The translations under genes and the position numbers were made by a program. Source: Mimachlamys varia (taxonomy: Eukaryota; Mollusca; Bivalvia; Pectinida; Pectinidae). From it: 64,000 nucleotides of DNA. Positions within the stretch are counted from its first letter, which is position 1. Every line of letters begins with the position of its first letter. Where the stretch lies: NCBI GenBank assembly GCA_947623455.1, contig OX392527.1, positions 8,924,001 to 8,988,000 on the forward strand, read 5' to 3'. The notes beneath the pieces are model-generated. The model saw nothing but the letters and a program-made list of their open reading frames with translations. It was not told the origin of the DNA and did not search any database. Below, piece by piece: positions 23,249 to 34,189 of the stretch.

Positions 23249-23341
23249 CTTATATTTTCACTGCAAAATCTTATATTTTCACGGCAAAATCTTATATTTT
23301 CACGGCAAAATCTTATATTTTCACTGCAGTGAAAATATAAG
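23249..23341. repeat. 21-bp repeats ending in a perfect 30-bp palindrome
   Basis: Three units of 'CTTATATTTTCAC(T/G)GCAAAAT' start at 23249, 23270 and 23291. The next unit, at 23312, turns back on itself: 23312-23341 is a perfect palindrome centred on CTGCAG, with arms 'CTTATATTTTCACTG'. Confidence 0.95.
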
Positions 23342-23454
23342 TTTTATCAGTTTGATAATTTTCTATATTTCACTATCAAAAATGTAATAAAAAAGTTATT
23401 AGTCTTGATTTTTGCTTCAAGTTTTGCCGAAAGTTACGTATACTGGGCCTTTAA

Positions 23455-23934
23455 CTCCTAATATTTAATTTAACGTAAGTTGTATGCAACGTGAAACTAT
23501 AGGACATAGCTTATGGAAATGCCAAGAGGTTATTGCCCTATTACAGAGATTCGAATCGTTACTTGATATGTTTTTAATTCCATTTGCTTATAATAAAAAA
23601 AATCCTTCCTGTTTGGAATAGCATCACAGTACTACAGCGGTGTTGATAACGACATTCTAATTCTTATTAAACATTATATATCTATAAAACAAGATGTCTC
23701 ACCAAGTCTTTGAATCTCAATGCGCTTAATAATGTCAGTAAAAGTGAGAAAATTAAGACATAATTTGAACTTAATTGGAGAAAATGGAAACCTATTCTAG
23801 AATTTAAGCCGTCTGAGATCGATAGTACGTATTTGCTTAGCTTTATGTCCTCCAAGTCTGACAATGCAATATAGCCTGTTCTAGCTCCTTTACTTTATTT
23901 ATTTTTATTTTATCCATTAAAACAAACTTAACCC
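23455..23934. other. Spacer, no gene seen
   Basis: AT-rich, no recognisable coding sequence or repeat. Confidence 0.5.
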
Positions 23935-23936
23935 GT

Positions 23937-23967
<31 letters not shown>

Positions 23968-24765
23968 CCAAACTACATGTCAGGAGTCTGCCAAATGTCT
24001 GCCTGTATGTCGGGAGTCTGTCCAGTGTATGTCTGTCTGTCTGTCCGTCTGTAACTCTGTTTGTCAGGAGTCTGTCCAGTATCTGTCTGTATGTCAGGAG
24101 TCTGTCCAGTATCTGTCTGTATGTCAGGAGTCTGTCCAGTATCTGTCTGTATGTCAGGAGTCTGCTTAGTGTCTGTCTGTATGTCAAGAGTCTGTCCAGT
24201 ATCTGTCAGGAGTCTTTCCAGTATCCGTATGTATTTCAGGAGTCTGTCCAGTATCTGTCTGTATGTCAAGAGTCTGTACAGTATCTGTCAGGAGTCTTTC
24301 CAGTGTCTGTCTGTATGTCAGGAGTCTGTCCAGTATCTGTCTGTATGTCAGGAGTCTGTCCAGTATCTCTCTGTATGTCAGGAGTCTGTCCAGTATCTGT
24401 CTGTATGTCAGGAGTCTGTCCAGTGTCTGTCTGTATGTCAGGAGTCTGTCCAGTATCTCTCTGTATGTCAGGAGTCTGTCCAGTATCTGTCTGTATGTCA
24501 GGAGTCTGTCCAGTGTCTGTCTGTATGTCAGGAGTCTGTCCAGTGTCTGTCTGTATGTCAGGGGTCTGTCCAGTGTCTGTCTGTGTGTCAAGAGTCTGTC
24601 CAGTATCTGTCAGGAGTCTGTCCAGTATCCGTATGTATGTCAGGAGTCTGTACAGTGTCTGCCTATATGTCAGGAGTCTGTCCAGTGTCTGCCTGTATGT
24701 CAGGGGTCTGTCCAGTGTCTGTCTATGTCATGAGTCTGTCCAGTATCTGTCTATATGTCAGGAAT
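23935..24765. repeat. (TGCC)n microsatellite followed by a 30-bp minisatellite
   Basis: About eight tetranucleotide CTGC units (23936-23969) lead into roughly 26 units of a 30-bp repeat containing 'AGGAGTCTGTCCAGTATCTG' and 'TCTGTATGTC'. Because 30 is a multiple of three, each frame gives a monotonous 10-residue repeat. The long ORFs over it on both strands are by-products. Some units lack part of the motif and shift the frame. Confidence 0.9.
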
Positions 24766-24769
24766 TTGC

Positions 24770-25060
24770 CTCAACGCGGTTTACAAATTTTCATCCATGG
24801 TTATAGGGCCTTAGCAACGAGCCAATATCGCTCTCAACTCCCTGGGGAGCATACAACCGGTGCTGCCATTTCGGCGCACACAGCAAGCATTCAACAATTT
24901 CTAGCACTACCCAACCACGTACTCATTTACAGCTGAGTAGACTGGAACAAGCAGAGTAAAGTATCTTGATCAAGGATATAACACAAGTGCCGTGACCGGG
25001 ACTCGGACTCGCAACCCTTCGATCACGAGTCCGGCGTCCTACCACTAGACCACCGTGATG
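24770..25060 (-). mobile_element. tRNA-derived SINE, minus strand
   Basis: On the minus strand, 25060-24989 reads like a tRNA: box A-like 'TGGTCTAGTGG' and box B-like 'GCGAGTCCGAGTCCC'. The acceptor and anticodon stems do not pair, so it is not a working tRNA. Downstream, the body contains 'ATACTTTACTCTGCTTGTTC' and 'CAGCTGTAAATGAGTACG', which recall the conserved central domains shared by several animal SINE families (Deu/Meta type). The exact family is not resolved. Confidence 0.6.
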
Positions 25061-25079
25061 TAAAGATGTTAACTGAAGA

Positions 25080-25200
25080 TGTTGTGTGATGGTGATGATT
25101 TATTGTGATTATTTCCATGAACGACTGATGATGATGATGATGATGATGATTTATTGTGAATATATATATCAGCGACTGATGATGATGATAACAGTGTTGA
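25080..25200. repeat. TGA-rich microsatellite
   Basis: A run of about eight TGA triplets near 25126-25150, with a second short run near 25178, within a partly duplicated context 'GATTTATTGTGA'. Confidence 0.7.
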
Positions 25201-25294
25201 TGACCATTCATTTTATGGGTCTGATATTATTGGACTGGATATAGTAAAATTCCTGGATCACCAAATGCATATTCATCACTAGTACTTATGTATT

Positions 25295-26160
25295 AGGTGG
25301 TTTTTATACCCCCCTCCCGCAATAACGTTAGGGGGTATACTGGAATCAGGTTGTCCGTCCGTCCGCAGACAATGATGTTCCGGCTACTCCTCCAAAACTA
25401 CTGAGGCAGTTTCGACGGAACTTGGTGACAATAATAATCCTGTATATTGTAGATGAGCGTAATCTATATTATGTGAAAAACTTTGGTTGCCAGTGTAACC
25501 AGGTCACTATACTTATTTTTTTTTGGGGGGGGGGGGGGGGGGGGGTGTGTGTGTGTGTGACAACTACTCATAAATCTGTAAACCGATTCAAGTGAAACTA
25601 CACAGAAATATTTGGGACCCTGTGTAAATGTGCATACAGAGTGTTTTTCTGCAGAAACTTTGGTTGCCATGGTAAGCAGTTCGAAAAACCCAATTCTTGT
25701 TGAACACTAATTTGTCACCACAACTCTATCTAAACTTATGAACCAATTTCATTGGAACTACACAGAAATCTAAGGGACTATGGGTATAGTTAGGTAGATA
25801 TGCCGCCTGCAGATTTTTTTTAACAAATATTGAAGTTGTCATTGTAATCAGGTCATATAAACAGGTTTTTGTTGGAAACTTTTGACTAGACATTTCCTAA
25901 CCAATGAACCAAATTCAGTGAAGTTTCACATCATTGTTAGGGACCTTGTGAAGATATGCATGCAGATTATAATATGCAGACTTTTGGTTGCAATGGTAAC
26001 CAGGTCACTTCAAACGGGTCACTCTAAACAGTTTGGAACATTTTGTTTGCAAAAATGTTCCTTAACCTGTAAATTAATTTAAATAAAACTACACAGGGAT
26101 GTGAGCGACGATGTATATATGTATCTGCAGATTAAATGTTTTCGTCGTCAACATTGCCTT
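25295..26160. repeat. Decayed tandem array of about 170-bp units with hairpin head
   Basis: The segment opens with a hairpin ('TACCCCCCT' against 'AGGGGGTA') and 'GTCCGTCCGTCCG'. Four imperfect units follow, each with 'TTTGGTTGCCAGTGTAACCA' or a relative (about 25480, 25656, 25830, 25980) and 'CTACACAGAAAT'. A G run of about 20 and (GT)n lie at 25518-25558. The layout, a short head with a core of 160-170-bp tandem units, resembles the non-autonomous tandem-core elements described in bivalves. Confidence 0.6.
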
Positions 26161-26784
26161 ATAAAAGTTTGTTTCCATTGGCTTACAGTTCTAGTTTCAT
26201 TTAGGTGAGACATGGTTTCATCTTTCGGATCGAAATCCTAGGTGTCTTGGAGTCTATAACGACCTGATTTCCCGGGGATAAAAACTCACTTCTTTTCCCC
26301 GGAGAATATAATGCCAGGGTGTAACATTATATTGCAGAGCTTCTGGATGATGAGTTGATAATATTTTATAAATAGCATTCGACTTTAAGAAGAAAAGATT
26401 TTATAGAAATGGTTAAAAGTATGTTTTTATTCTGTCTAATTAGACTGTTTGTCCAGTCTGCCTAACGAGGTGATGACGGCCTCGTTCTGAGAGTGATTGA
26501 CGAACCTCCTGGCGGACCCCACAATAGTTATAGCCGTTCGAACACCGCGAGTTTTCAGCGCGAATTCATCTTCACAATGCTGCTCCATCTTCTGCCATTT
26601 AAGGCGGTGCACAATCAATTCTCGCTATAACCTAATTGGGGTTTACAATCATATTGTGGTTCTAACGTCCCTCGTCAACCCACGCTAGACCTGTGAGTAA
26701 CGTCCCCACTGCGCCTGGTCTATTTAATTATCAGCAAGGCGTCTTTTATCCGATGTCCGACCGGCATCTATCATCAACGTGTCC
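26161..26784. other. Spacer, no supported gene
   Basis: Mixed-composition sequence before the 46-bp array. Overlapping small ORFs on both strands at 26436-26688 show no domain. Confidence 0.5.
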
Positions 26785-29700
26785 ATGGGTTGTCTCCAGC
26801 CGTGTCCCAAAGCTCTCTGGTTCCGTGTCCGTATGTTATCTCCAGCCGTGTTCCAAAGCTCTCTGGTTCCGTGTCCGTGTGTTGTCTCCAGCCGTGTCCC
26901 AAAGGTCTCTGGTTCCGTGTCCGTGTGTTGTCTCAAGCCGTGTCCCAAAGCTCTCTGGTTCCGTGTCCGTATGTTATCTCCAGCCGTGTCCCAAAGCTCT
27001 CTGGTTCCGTGTCTGTGTGTTGTCTCCAGCCGTGTCCCAAAACTCTCTGGTTCCGTGTCCGTATGTTATCTCCAGCCGTGTCCCAAAGCTCTCTGGTTCC
27101 GTGTCCGTGTGTTGTCTCCAGCAGTGTCCCAAAGCTCTCTGGTTCCGTGTCTGTGTGTTGTCTCCAGCAGTGTCCCAAAGCTCTCTGGTTCCGTGTCCAT
27201 GTGTTGTCTCCAGCCGTATCCCAAAGCTCTCTGGTTCCGTGTCCGTGTGTTGTCTCAAGCCGTGTCCCAAAGCTCTCTGGTTCCGAGTCCGTATGTTGTC
27301 TCCAGCCGTGTCCCAAAGCTCTCTGGTTCCGTGTCCGTGTGTTGTCTCCAGCCGTGTCCCAAAGCTCTCTGGTTCCGTGTCTGTGTATTGTCTCCAGCCG
27401 TGTCCCAAAGCTCTCTGGTTCCTTGTCTGTGTGTTGTCTCCAGCCGTGTCCCACACTCTTTGGTTCCGTGTCCGTGTGTTGCCTCCAGCCGTGTCCCAAA
27501 GCTCTCTGGTTCCGTGTCCATGTGTTGTCTCCAGCCGTGTCCCAAAGATCTCTGGTTCCGTGTCTGTGTGTTGTCTCCAGCCGTGTCCCCACACTCTCTG
27601 GTTCCGTGTCCGTGTGTTGTCTCCAGCAATGTCCCCACACTCTCTGGTTCCGTGTCCATATGTTGTCTCCAGCCGTGACCCCACACTCTCTGGTTCCGTG
27701 TCCATGTGTTGTCTCAAGCCGTGTCCCCACGCTCTCTGGTTCCGTGTCTCTGTGTTGTCTCCAGCAGTGTCCCCACACTCTCTGGTTCCGTGTCCAGGTG
27801 TTGTCTCCAGCCGTGTCCCAAAGCTCTCTGGTTCCGTGTCCATGTGTTGTCTACAGCAGTGTCCCCACGCTCTCTGGTTCCGTGTCCATGTGTTGTCTCC
27901 AGCCGTGACCCAAAGCTCTCTGGTTCCGTGTCTGTGTGTTGTCTCCAGCAGTGTCCCAAAGCTCTCTGGTTTCGTGTCCATGTGTTGTCTCCAGCCGTGT
28001 CCCAAAGCTCTCTGGTTCCGTGTCCATGTGTTGTCTCCAGCCGTGTCCCAAAGCTCTCTGGTTCCGTGTCCATGTGTTGTCTCCAGCCGTGTCCCAAAGC
28101 TCTCTGGTTCCGTGTCTCTGTGTTGTCTCCAGCCGTGTCCCAAAGCTCTCTGGTTCCGTGTCCATGTGTTGTCTCCAGCAGTGTCCCAAAGCTCTCTGGT
28201 TCCGTGTCCATGTGTTGTCTCCAGCCGTGTCCCAAAGCTCTCTGGTTCCGTGTCAATGTGTTGTCTCAAGCCGTGTCCCAAAGCTCTCTGGTTCCGTGTC
28301 CATGTGTTGTCTCCAGCCGTGTCCCAAAGCTCTCTGGTTCCGTGTTCATGTGTTGTCTCAAGCCGTGTCCAAAAAGCTCTCTGGTTCCGTGTCCATGTGG
28401 TATCACCAGCATTGTACCAAAGCTCTCTGGTTCCGTGTCCGTGTGTTGTCTCCAGCCGTGTCCCAAAGCTCTCTGGTTCCGTGTCCATGTGTTGTCTCCA
28501 GCCGTGTCCCAAAGCTCTCTGGTTCCGTGTCCATGTGTTGTCTCCAGCCGTGTCCCAAAGCTCTCTGGTTCCGTGTCCATGTGTTGTCTCCAGCAGTGTC
28601 CCAAAGGTCTCTGGTTCCGTGTCCATGTGTTGTCTCCAGCCGTGTCCCAAAGGTCTCTGGTTCCGTGTCCATGTGTTGTCTCCAGCCGTGTCCCAAAGCT
28701 CTCTGGTTCCGTGTCCATATGTTGTCTCCAGCAGTGTCCCAAAGGTCTCTGGTTCCGTGTCCATGTGTTGTCTAAAGCCGTTTCCCAAAGCTCTCTGGTT
28801 CCGTGTCCATGTGTTGTCTCAAGCCGTGTCCCAAAGCTCTCTGGTTCCGTGTCCATGTGTTGTCTCCAGCCTTGTCCCAAAGCTCTCTGGTTCCGTGTTC
28901 ATGTGTTGTCTCAAGCCGTGTCCCAAAGCTCTCTGGTTCCGTGTCCATGTGTTGTCTCCAGCCGTGTCCCAAAGCTCTCTGGTTCCGTGTTCATGTGTTG
29001 TCTCAAGCCGTGTCCCAAAGCTCTCTGGTTCCGTGTCCATGTGTTGTCTCCAGCCTTGTCCCAAAGCTCTCTGGTTCCGTGTCCATGTGGTATCTCCAGC
29101 ATTGTACCAAAGCTCTCTGGTTCCGTGTCCGTGTGTTGTCTCCAGCCGTGTCCCAAAGCTCTCTGGTTCCGTGTCCATGTGTTGTCTCCAGTCGTGTCCA
29201 AAGCTCTCTGGTTCCGTGTCCATGTGGGATCTCCAGTCGTGTCCAAAAGCTCTCTGGTTCCGTGTCCATGTGGGGTCCCCAGCAGTGTACCAAAGCTTTC
29301 TGGTTCCGTGTCCATGTGTTGTCTCCAGCCGTGTCCCAAAGCTCTCTGGTTCCGTGTCTGTGTGTTGTCTCCAGCAGTGACCCAAAGCTCTCTGGTTCCG
29401 TGTCCATGTGTTGTCTCCAGCCGTGTCCCAAAGCTCTCTGGTTCCGTGTCCATGTGTTGTCTCCAGCCGTGTTTCCCAAAGCTCTCTGGTTCCGTGTCCA
29501 TGTGTTGTCTCCAGCCGTGTCCCAAAGCTCTCTGGTTCCGTGTCCATGTGTTGTCTCCAGCCGTGTCCCAAAGCTCTCTGGTTCCGTGTCCATGTGTTGT
29601 CTCCAGCCGTGTCCCAAAGCTCTCTGGTTCCGTGTCCATGTGTTGTCTCCAGCCGTGTCCCAAAGCTCTCTGGTTCTGTGTCCATGTGTTGTCTCCAGCC

Positions 29701-30245
29701 GTGTCCCAAAGCTCTCTGGTTCCGTGTCCATGTGTTGTCTCCAGCCGTGTCCCAAAGCTCTCTGGTTCCGTGTCCATGTGTTGTTTCCAGCCGTGTCCCA
29801 AAGCTCTCTGGTTCTGTGTCCATGTGATGTCTCCAGCAGTGCCCCAAAGCTCTCTGGTTCCGTGTCCATGTGTTGTCTCCAGCAGTGCCCCAAAGCTCTC
29901 TGGTTCCGTGTCCATGTGTTGTTTCCAGCCGTGTCCCAAAGCTCTCTGGTTTCGTGTCCATGTGGTATCTCCAGCATTGTACCAAAGCTCTCTGGTTCCG
30001 TGTCTCTATGTTGTCTCCAGCCGTGTCCCAAAGCTCTCTGGTTTCGTGACTGTATGTTGTCTCCAGCAGTGTCCCCACGCTCTCTGGTTCCGTGTCCGTG
30101 TGTTGTCTGTAGCAGTGTCCCCACGCTCTCTGGTTCCGTGTCTTTGTGTTGTCTCCAGCAATGTCCCCACGTTCTCTGGTTCCGTGTCTGTGTGTTGTCT
30201 CCAGCAGTGTCCCCACGCTCTCTGGTTCCGTGTCCGTGTGTTGTC
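26785..30245. repeat. 46-bp minisatellite, about 75 units, open in many frames
   Basis: The unit contains 'CCGTGTCCCAAAGCTCTCTG', 'GTTCCGTGTCCATGTG' and 'TTGTCTCCAG'. The spacing is 46 bases. The consensus has no stop codon in its frames on either strand, and 46 is not a multiple of three, so open frames of up to about 895 codons appear on both strands as an arithmetic effect (a 46-residue period). Edge units carry the variant 'CCCCACGCTCTCTGG', central units are more uniform. A longer period of 690 bp (15 units) is marked by 'ATTGTACCAA' at 28411 and 29101. I do not call any CDS here. Confidence 0.95.
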
Positions 30246-30400
30246 ACCATAGGCCTAAGTATATTTAATACAATGTAGCTAGTCATCATAGGCCCTAGCC
30301 AATGTCTATCTGATACAATGTATTTAGTCACCATATGCCCTATTCCATGTCTATCTAATACAATATACATAATCATCATAGGCCCTAGTCAATGTGCCGT
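30246..30400. repeat. Short imperfect repeat, about 3 units of about 47 bp
   Basis: Units contain 'GTCATCATAGGCCCTAG' and 'TGTCTATCTGATACAATGTA'. It joins the end of the 46-bp array without a gap. Confidence 0.75.
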
Positions 30401-30858
30401 TTTAAGGTCTGCATACAACGTGTGAGAAACTGTAGGTGGACACATGCTCACCTCATCTGTGTCCCTAATCGTTGCCACTTCCGGCATTGCGTTTTGTTGA
30501 ATAAGGTTTAAGAAAAGTCAATGCTTCCCTAAAAAGAGCCTCTGTTTTTAACGTATCTTACAATGCAAAGGTTATTTCTTGCTCAAACCCGTGCAGGGAA
30601 TATCATCACTATGAAGTATTAGGTTCTCAAGATATTGGACAGACAAAATTGTATAGGTTACTACATTACAGCCCCTGACCTTTCGTCTTTCAGGAAAATG
30701 TAAAATATCATCATAATCAAGCATGGGTTCTCAAGATATCGGGTTGATATTAATTGTATTACCACGAGGGTCATCCTTATACGCACAAGCCCTGCAAATC
30801 AGACGGATAATGTCAGACGATACCATCTACGAACGCCGAGGCTTGGAACTACTTATCT
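30401..30858. other. Spacer, no gene seen
   Basis: No recognisable coding sequence. The small ORF at 30723-30923 overlaps the foldback arm and is not supported. Confidence 0.5.
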
Positions 30859-31302
30859 ATTATGGCCCTGTTGAGAGGGCACTATTGCCTCATAGTATTG
30901 TCGAGGGATGGAATAGTGCCTGAACCGAAGGCGAGGGCACTATTCCAACACGAGGCAATACTATGAGGCAATAGTGCCCTCTCAACAGGGCCATAATGGG
31001 TTTAGTACATCACCTTTCCGCTTAGATATACACCAAAACTTGTTTTTTTTGTGATAAACCATGGTCAGCTTTCGGCCGATTCCAAAGGCAGCCATGTTCA
31101 AGCAACTCATGATCCATGTCTGTTTTCGCGCCAATAATCGTGCTCTCCAAACATAGTGACGTTACTTAATAGTGACGTTATAATGGATTCACGTTGAATA
31201 TCGCGCCAAATTTGATAGTGCCCTGGAGCGGGCACTATCGCTGCATAGTACCCATGTGTGTAGCCAATGGGAAAGCAGTATTCAGTCACGTGATGTACTA
31301 AA
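30859..31302. mobile_element. Foldback element with nested inverted repeats
   Basis: 30859-30900 and 30956-30997 are perfect 42-base inverted copies around a 55-base centre that itself pairs ('GGAATAGTGCC' with 'GGCACTATTCC'). Then 31001-31013 ('TTTAGTACATCAC') pairs with 31290-31302, and 'GATAGTGCCC'/'GGGCACTATC' forms another 10-bp stem near 31215. The core word AGTGCCC recurs in every stem. There is no ORF. It looks like a small non-autonomous foldback or MITE-like element. Confidence 0.7.
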
Positions 31303-31796
31303 AGACTATATTGTCTGTAGAGGCTACAAGCCTACTTTGGGAAATAGACAAAATCAGGGTACAGGACATGAAAGGTCTGCTCCAATGTCAATTCAAACCT
31401 CCGACACCAAGGGTGCCATGTGAGGTCACGTTCTAACCAAACATGACATCACTTCCATCAATTTCGAAAACCAATTGGCGCATCATTGAATCTTCAGCGA
31501 ACCCCTATCATAGACCCAGAAATATCAGGGATATGCTGGTAAGCAGAAAGCTACCATCACCTGCTTCTTCTGTAGCAAAAGTCTCTTTCAAAACCCTGCA
31601 GAAAAAACTATGTCCATACACACACTCTACCGATGCATTTAACTTTGAAATGAACGACATGCACATCAGTCAATGTAATATACCTCATTTCCTGACAAAA
31701 AGTGCAAAATGCAGTATGTTGGTGCTACTCCATCAAACAGAATTAACCAATTTTCCCGTGGCAAGGTACAATGTACTTTAACCTGCTTAATCATAG
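31303..31796. other. Spacer with a 112-codon ORF of unknown meaning
   Basis: An ATG-started ORF at 31443-31781 (+) encodes a basic, Ser-rich peptide ('NPYHRPRNIRDMLVSRKLPS') that resembles nothing I can name with certainty. It could be another fragment of the reverse transcriptase element found at 33.5-35.5 kb. I leave it uncalled. Confidence 0.35.
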
Positions 31797-32503
31797 CTGG
31801 ACAAAAATCTGACAACACCAAAGCGTTAACAAAACCATAATCTGAACTCAAAATCAGAGAATACCAAAGCGTTAACAAAATCACAATCTGAACTCAAAAT
31901 CAGAGAATACCAAAGCGTTAACAAAACCATAATCCGAACTCAAAATCAGAGAATACCAAAGCGTTAACAAAATCACAATCTGAACTCAAAATCAGAGAAT
32001 ACCAAAGCGTTAACAAAATCACAATCTGAACTCAAAATCAGAGAATACCAAAGCGTTAACAAAACCATAATCCGAACTCAAAATCAGAGAATACCAAAGC
32101 GTTAACAAAATCACAATCTGAACTCAAAATCAGAGAATACCAAAGCGTTAACAAAATCACAATCTGAACTCAAAATCAGAGAATACCAAAGCGTTAACAA
32201 AACCATAATCCGAACTCAAAATCAGAGAATACCAAAGCGTTAACAAAATCACAATCTGAACTCAAAATCAGATAATACCAAAGCGTTAACAAAACCATAA
32301 TCTGAACTCAAAATCAGATAATACCAAAGCGTTAACAAAATCACAATCTGAACTCAAAATCAGATAATACCAAAGCGTTAACAAAATCACAATCTGAACT
32401 CAAAATCAGATAATACCAAAGCGTTAACAAAACTATAATCTGAACTCAAAATCAGATAATACCAAAGCGTTAACAAAGCTATAATCTGAACTCAAAATCG
32501 ATT
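31797..32503. repeat. 46-bp minisatellite, about 15 units, with 138-bp higher-order period
   Basis: The unit contains 'GAATACCAAAGCGTTAACAA' and 'ATCTGAACTCAAAATCAGA'. In the first half a unit with 'ACCATAATCCGAACTC' returns every third unit (138 bp). The unit also exists as a single copy at 40120-40170 and, inverted, near 34005-34060, in each case next to 'CGATTAAACTAGG'. Confidence 0.95.
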
Positions 32504-33499
32504 AAACTAGGAGCTAAATATGAACAAAGGAAATAATTAATGCCATGTAAATCTAGGCCAGATCCAAGTAAATTTCATGGCCACAAAGTAAGAATTGAGG
32601 CATAATTCTTAATCAAAGCCTTCATCTACTGCATCTCCCGAATCCCTGTGCCGAAAATATGAGAGTACCATTTTTCTACAATGTTAGAATAACTTCTTTG
32701 CCTTATATGTACACATATAGATATACATCTTATAATCATATACCACTGTTTTCAGGGGAAAAGTTGTAGATATAGAGATTTAACTATAATAATATTTAGT
32801 TTTAGTAAACTTTTAAATAAATCTTCTATTTATGCAATGCTGATTTCCCCATGGCTGTTTATTGTACTAGTATATCTCCCCACATGGTGCGTCAGTATAC
32901 ACACACGAAATGAATATCGGATTACCTTGATCCATAAACTACCCGAGGGTTAACTGTCCCCTGACTTTGTTATCAACTCAATTAGTACAAAGGTAAACCT
33001 GTCAAACTTCAAATGTCATATGCAATACGTTCCGAGCTATATTCATCTGAATTCAGATAACAAAATTAATCAAGTATAACTATATGTTTTGACCTGGTTC
33101 TGCTGGGTATTTATTTTCCTTTATAAATCCATGTTATCATTGTTATGACAAAAGCACGATTTATGATCGTGATGGCAGTAACCATGGCGACTCCTAGTAC
33201 AGAGGTGAGCTTAATATAAACGGGAATCTGGTCGCACGACCTGATGACGGGGAGAGAGTGTGGAGCAGATAGAGGCGTAACAACATACTTGTTTGATAAA
33301 AGTTCCTACGGGCACCAAAAATGTTCACCTTTGGTATGCAATAGATTTTTGATGAAAGAAAGGAAAACTCCTTTTTAAATCAAGTTGTTGATGATAAACC
33401 AATGTTTCTTGTGTTCATTTCTCCCATTTAGGATTCACCTGTATTACTGCATATAAAACAAATTAACCAAAGCTTTAAGGCTTTACACTGTACCAGTAT
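32504..33499. other. Spacer, no supported gene
   Basis: AT-rich. A short ATG in good context ('ACCATGGCG', 33184) is followed 21 bases later by a GTGAGC donor-like site, but nothing else supports an exon. Confidence 0.4.
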
Positions 33500-33800
33500 T
33501 ACTACATATAAACACGTTTACTACTAAGCTGACCGATAAACGTGACGGTTTCAATTTTCCGTTTCTTGATAGTAACATCCCTGTTTCTCCAACTTATAGT
33601 GTTTACATGCCGCAGTTGATTCGTTATTCTAGGGCTTGCTCTAAATATCGTGATTTTTGTGATCGACGTAGAGTGCTGACAAACCAACTTCGAGAGATGC
33701 AGGTTGATCAGAACTATGGGCAATTTTTATGGTCGCTATCTTTGTCTCATGGAGAACTATTATGTATCTTCGTGTGTTATGAAGATGGACGTTTTTGAGT
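33500..33800 (+). pseudogene. Reverse transcriptase C-terminal fragment, copy 1
   Basis: Reads 'LTDKRDGFNF' (with breaks), then 'FPFLDSNIPVSPTYSVYMPQ' and 'LIRYSRACSKYRDFCDRRRV'. I know this block from the C-terminal end of a reverse transcriptase family that is common in mollusc and other invertebrate genomes and may be related to Penelope-like elements. The family assignment is from memory and not certain. The fragment is short and interrupted. The same block appears again at about 35320-35470. Confidence 0.55.
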
Positions 33801-33884
33801 ATGCTCATTAGTGTGTCTACTTGTTGTGGTTGACAATGATGAATCGGTTCTAATTTCGAGGACTTGATGTTTACTTGGAAGGTG

Positions 33885-34072
33885 TCGTCGATGAAGAAGA
33901 AGACGCTTACACTTCCAGAACACCTTGTCTTATTCTCTTGTACTTTTACAAGAGTCTCCATGTGGATTTTTCCTTTTTCGTATTTTGCCCCTAGTTTAAT
34001 CGATTTTGAGTTCGGATTATGGTTTTGTTGATGCTTCGGTATTCCCTGATTGTTTTTACTTAAGCATTCAGG
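33885..34072 (-). repeat. Inverted dispersed copy of the element flanking the 46-bp unit
   Basis: On the minus strand this reads 'GGGAATACCGAAGCATCAAC', 'AACTCAAAATCGATTAAACT' and 'GAGAATAAGACAAGGTGTTC', matching 40117-40260 over about 140 bases with scattered changes. It holds one 46-bp unit. Confidence 0.75.
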
Positions 34073-34189
34073 CTTCACCAGTTTTTGTTTTGACTAAAAT
34101 GTACACATGAAACAAGTTTACCGAAGCGTTAAGGCATTAAGGCGTACATTATACTATTTCGGCCCGTGCGAACATGAATGGTCCTAAGT

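Larger units (their letters stand above)
20124..23454. mobile_element. TTAA-flanked DNA element with a 3-kb insertion
   Basis: The left end 'TTAAAGGCCCAATATACGTA' at 20124 is the inverted partner of the right end 'TACGTATACTGGGCCTTTAA', ending at 23454. The first 230 bases and last 60 bases match the compact 391-bp copy at 45636-46026. The middle 3 kb, absent from that copy, holds the L1-type ORF1, a decayed tandem repeat and a palindromic block. TTAA at both ends suggests a piggyBac-like target preference. No transposase is present. Confidence 0.65.

Noticed and set aside
24061..24936. A 291-codon ORF and its minus-strand partners
   Set aside because: They cover the 30-bp array, giving 10-residue periodic peptides. 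The last part runs into the SINE.
26693..30379. ORFs of up to about 895 codons on both strands
   Set aside because: They arise from a 46-bp unit without stop codons. Translations are 46-residue periodic in several frames at once and carry no domain.
33184..33210. Seven-codon exon with Kozak-like ATG and GTGAGC donor
   Set aside because: Too short to judge. No partner exon is seen, and one such match by chance is likely in 64 kb.
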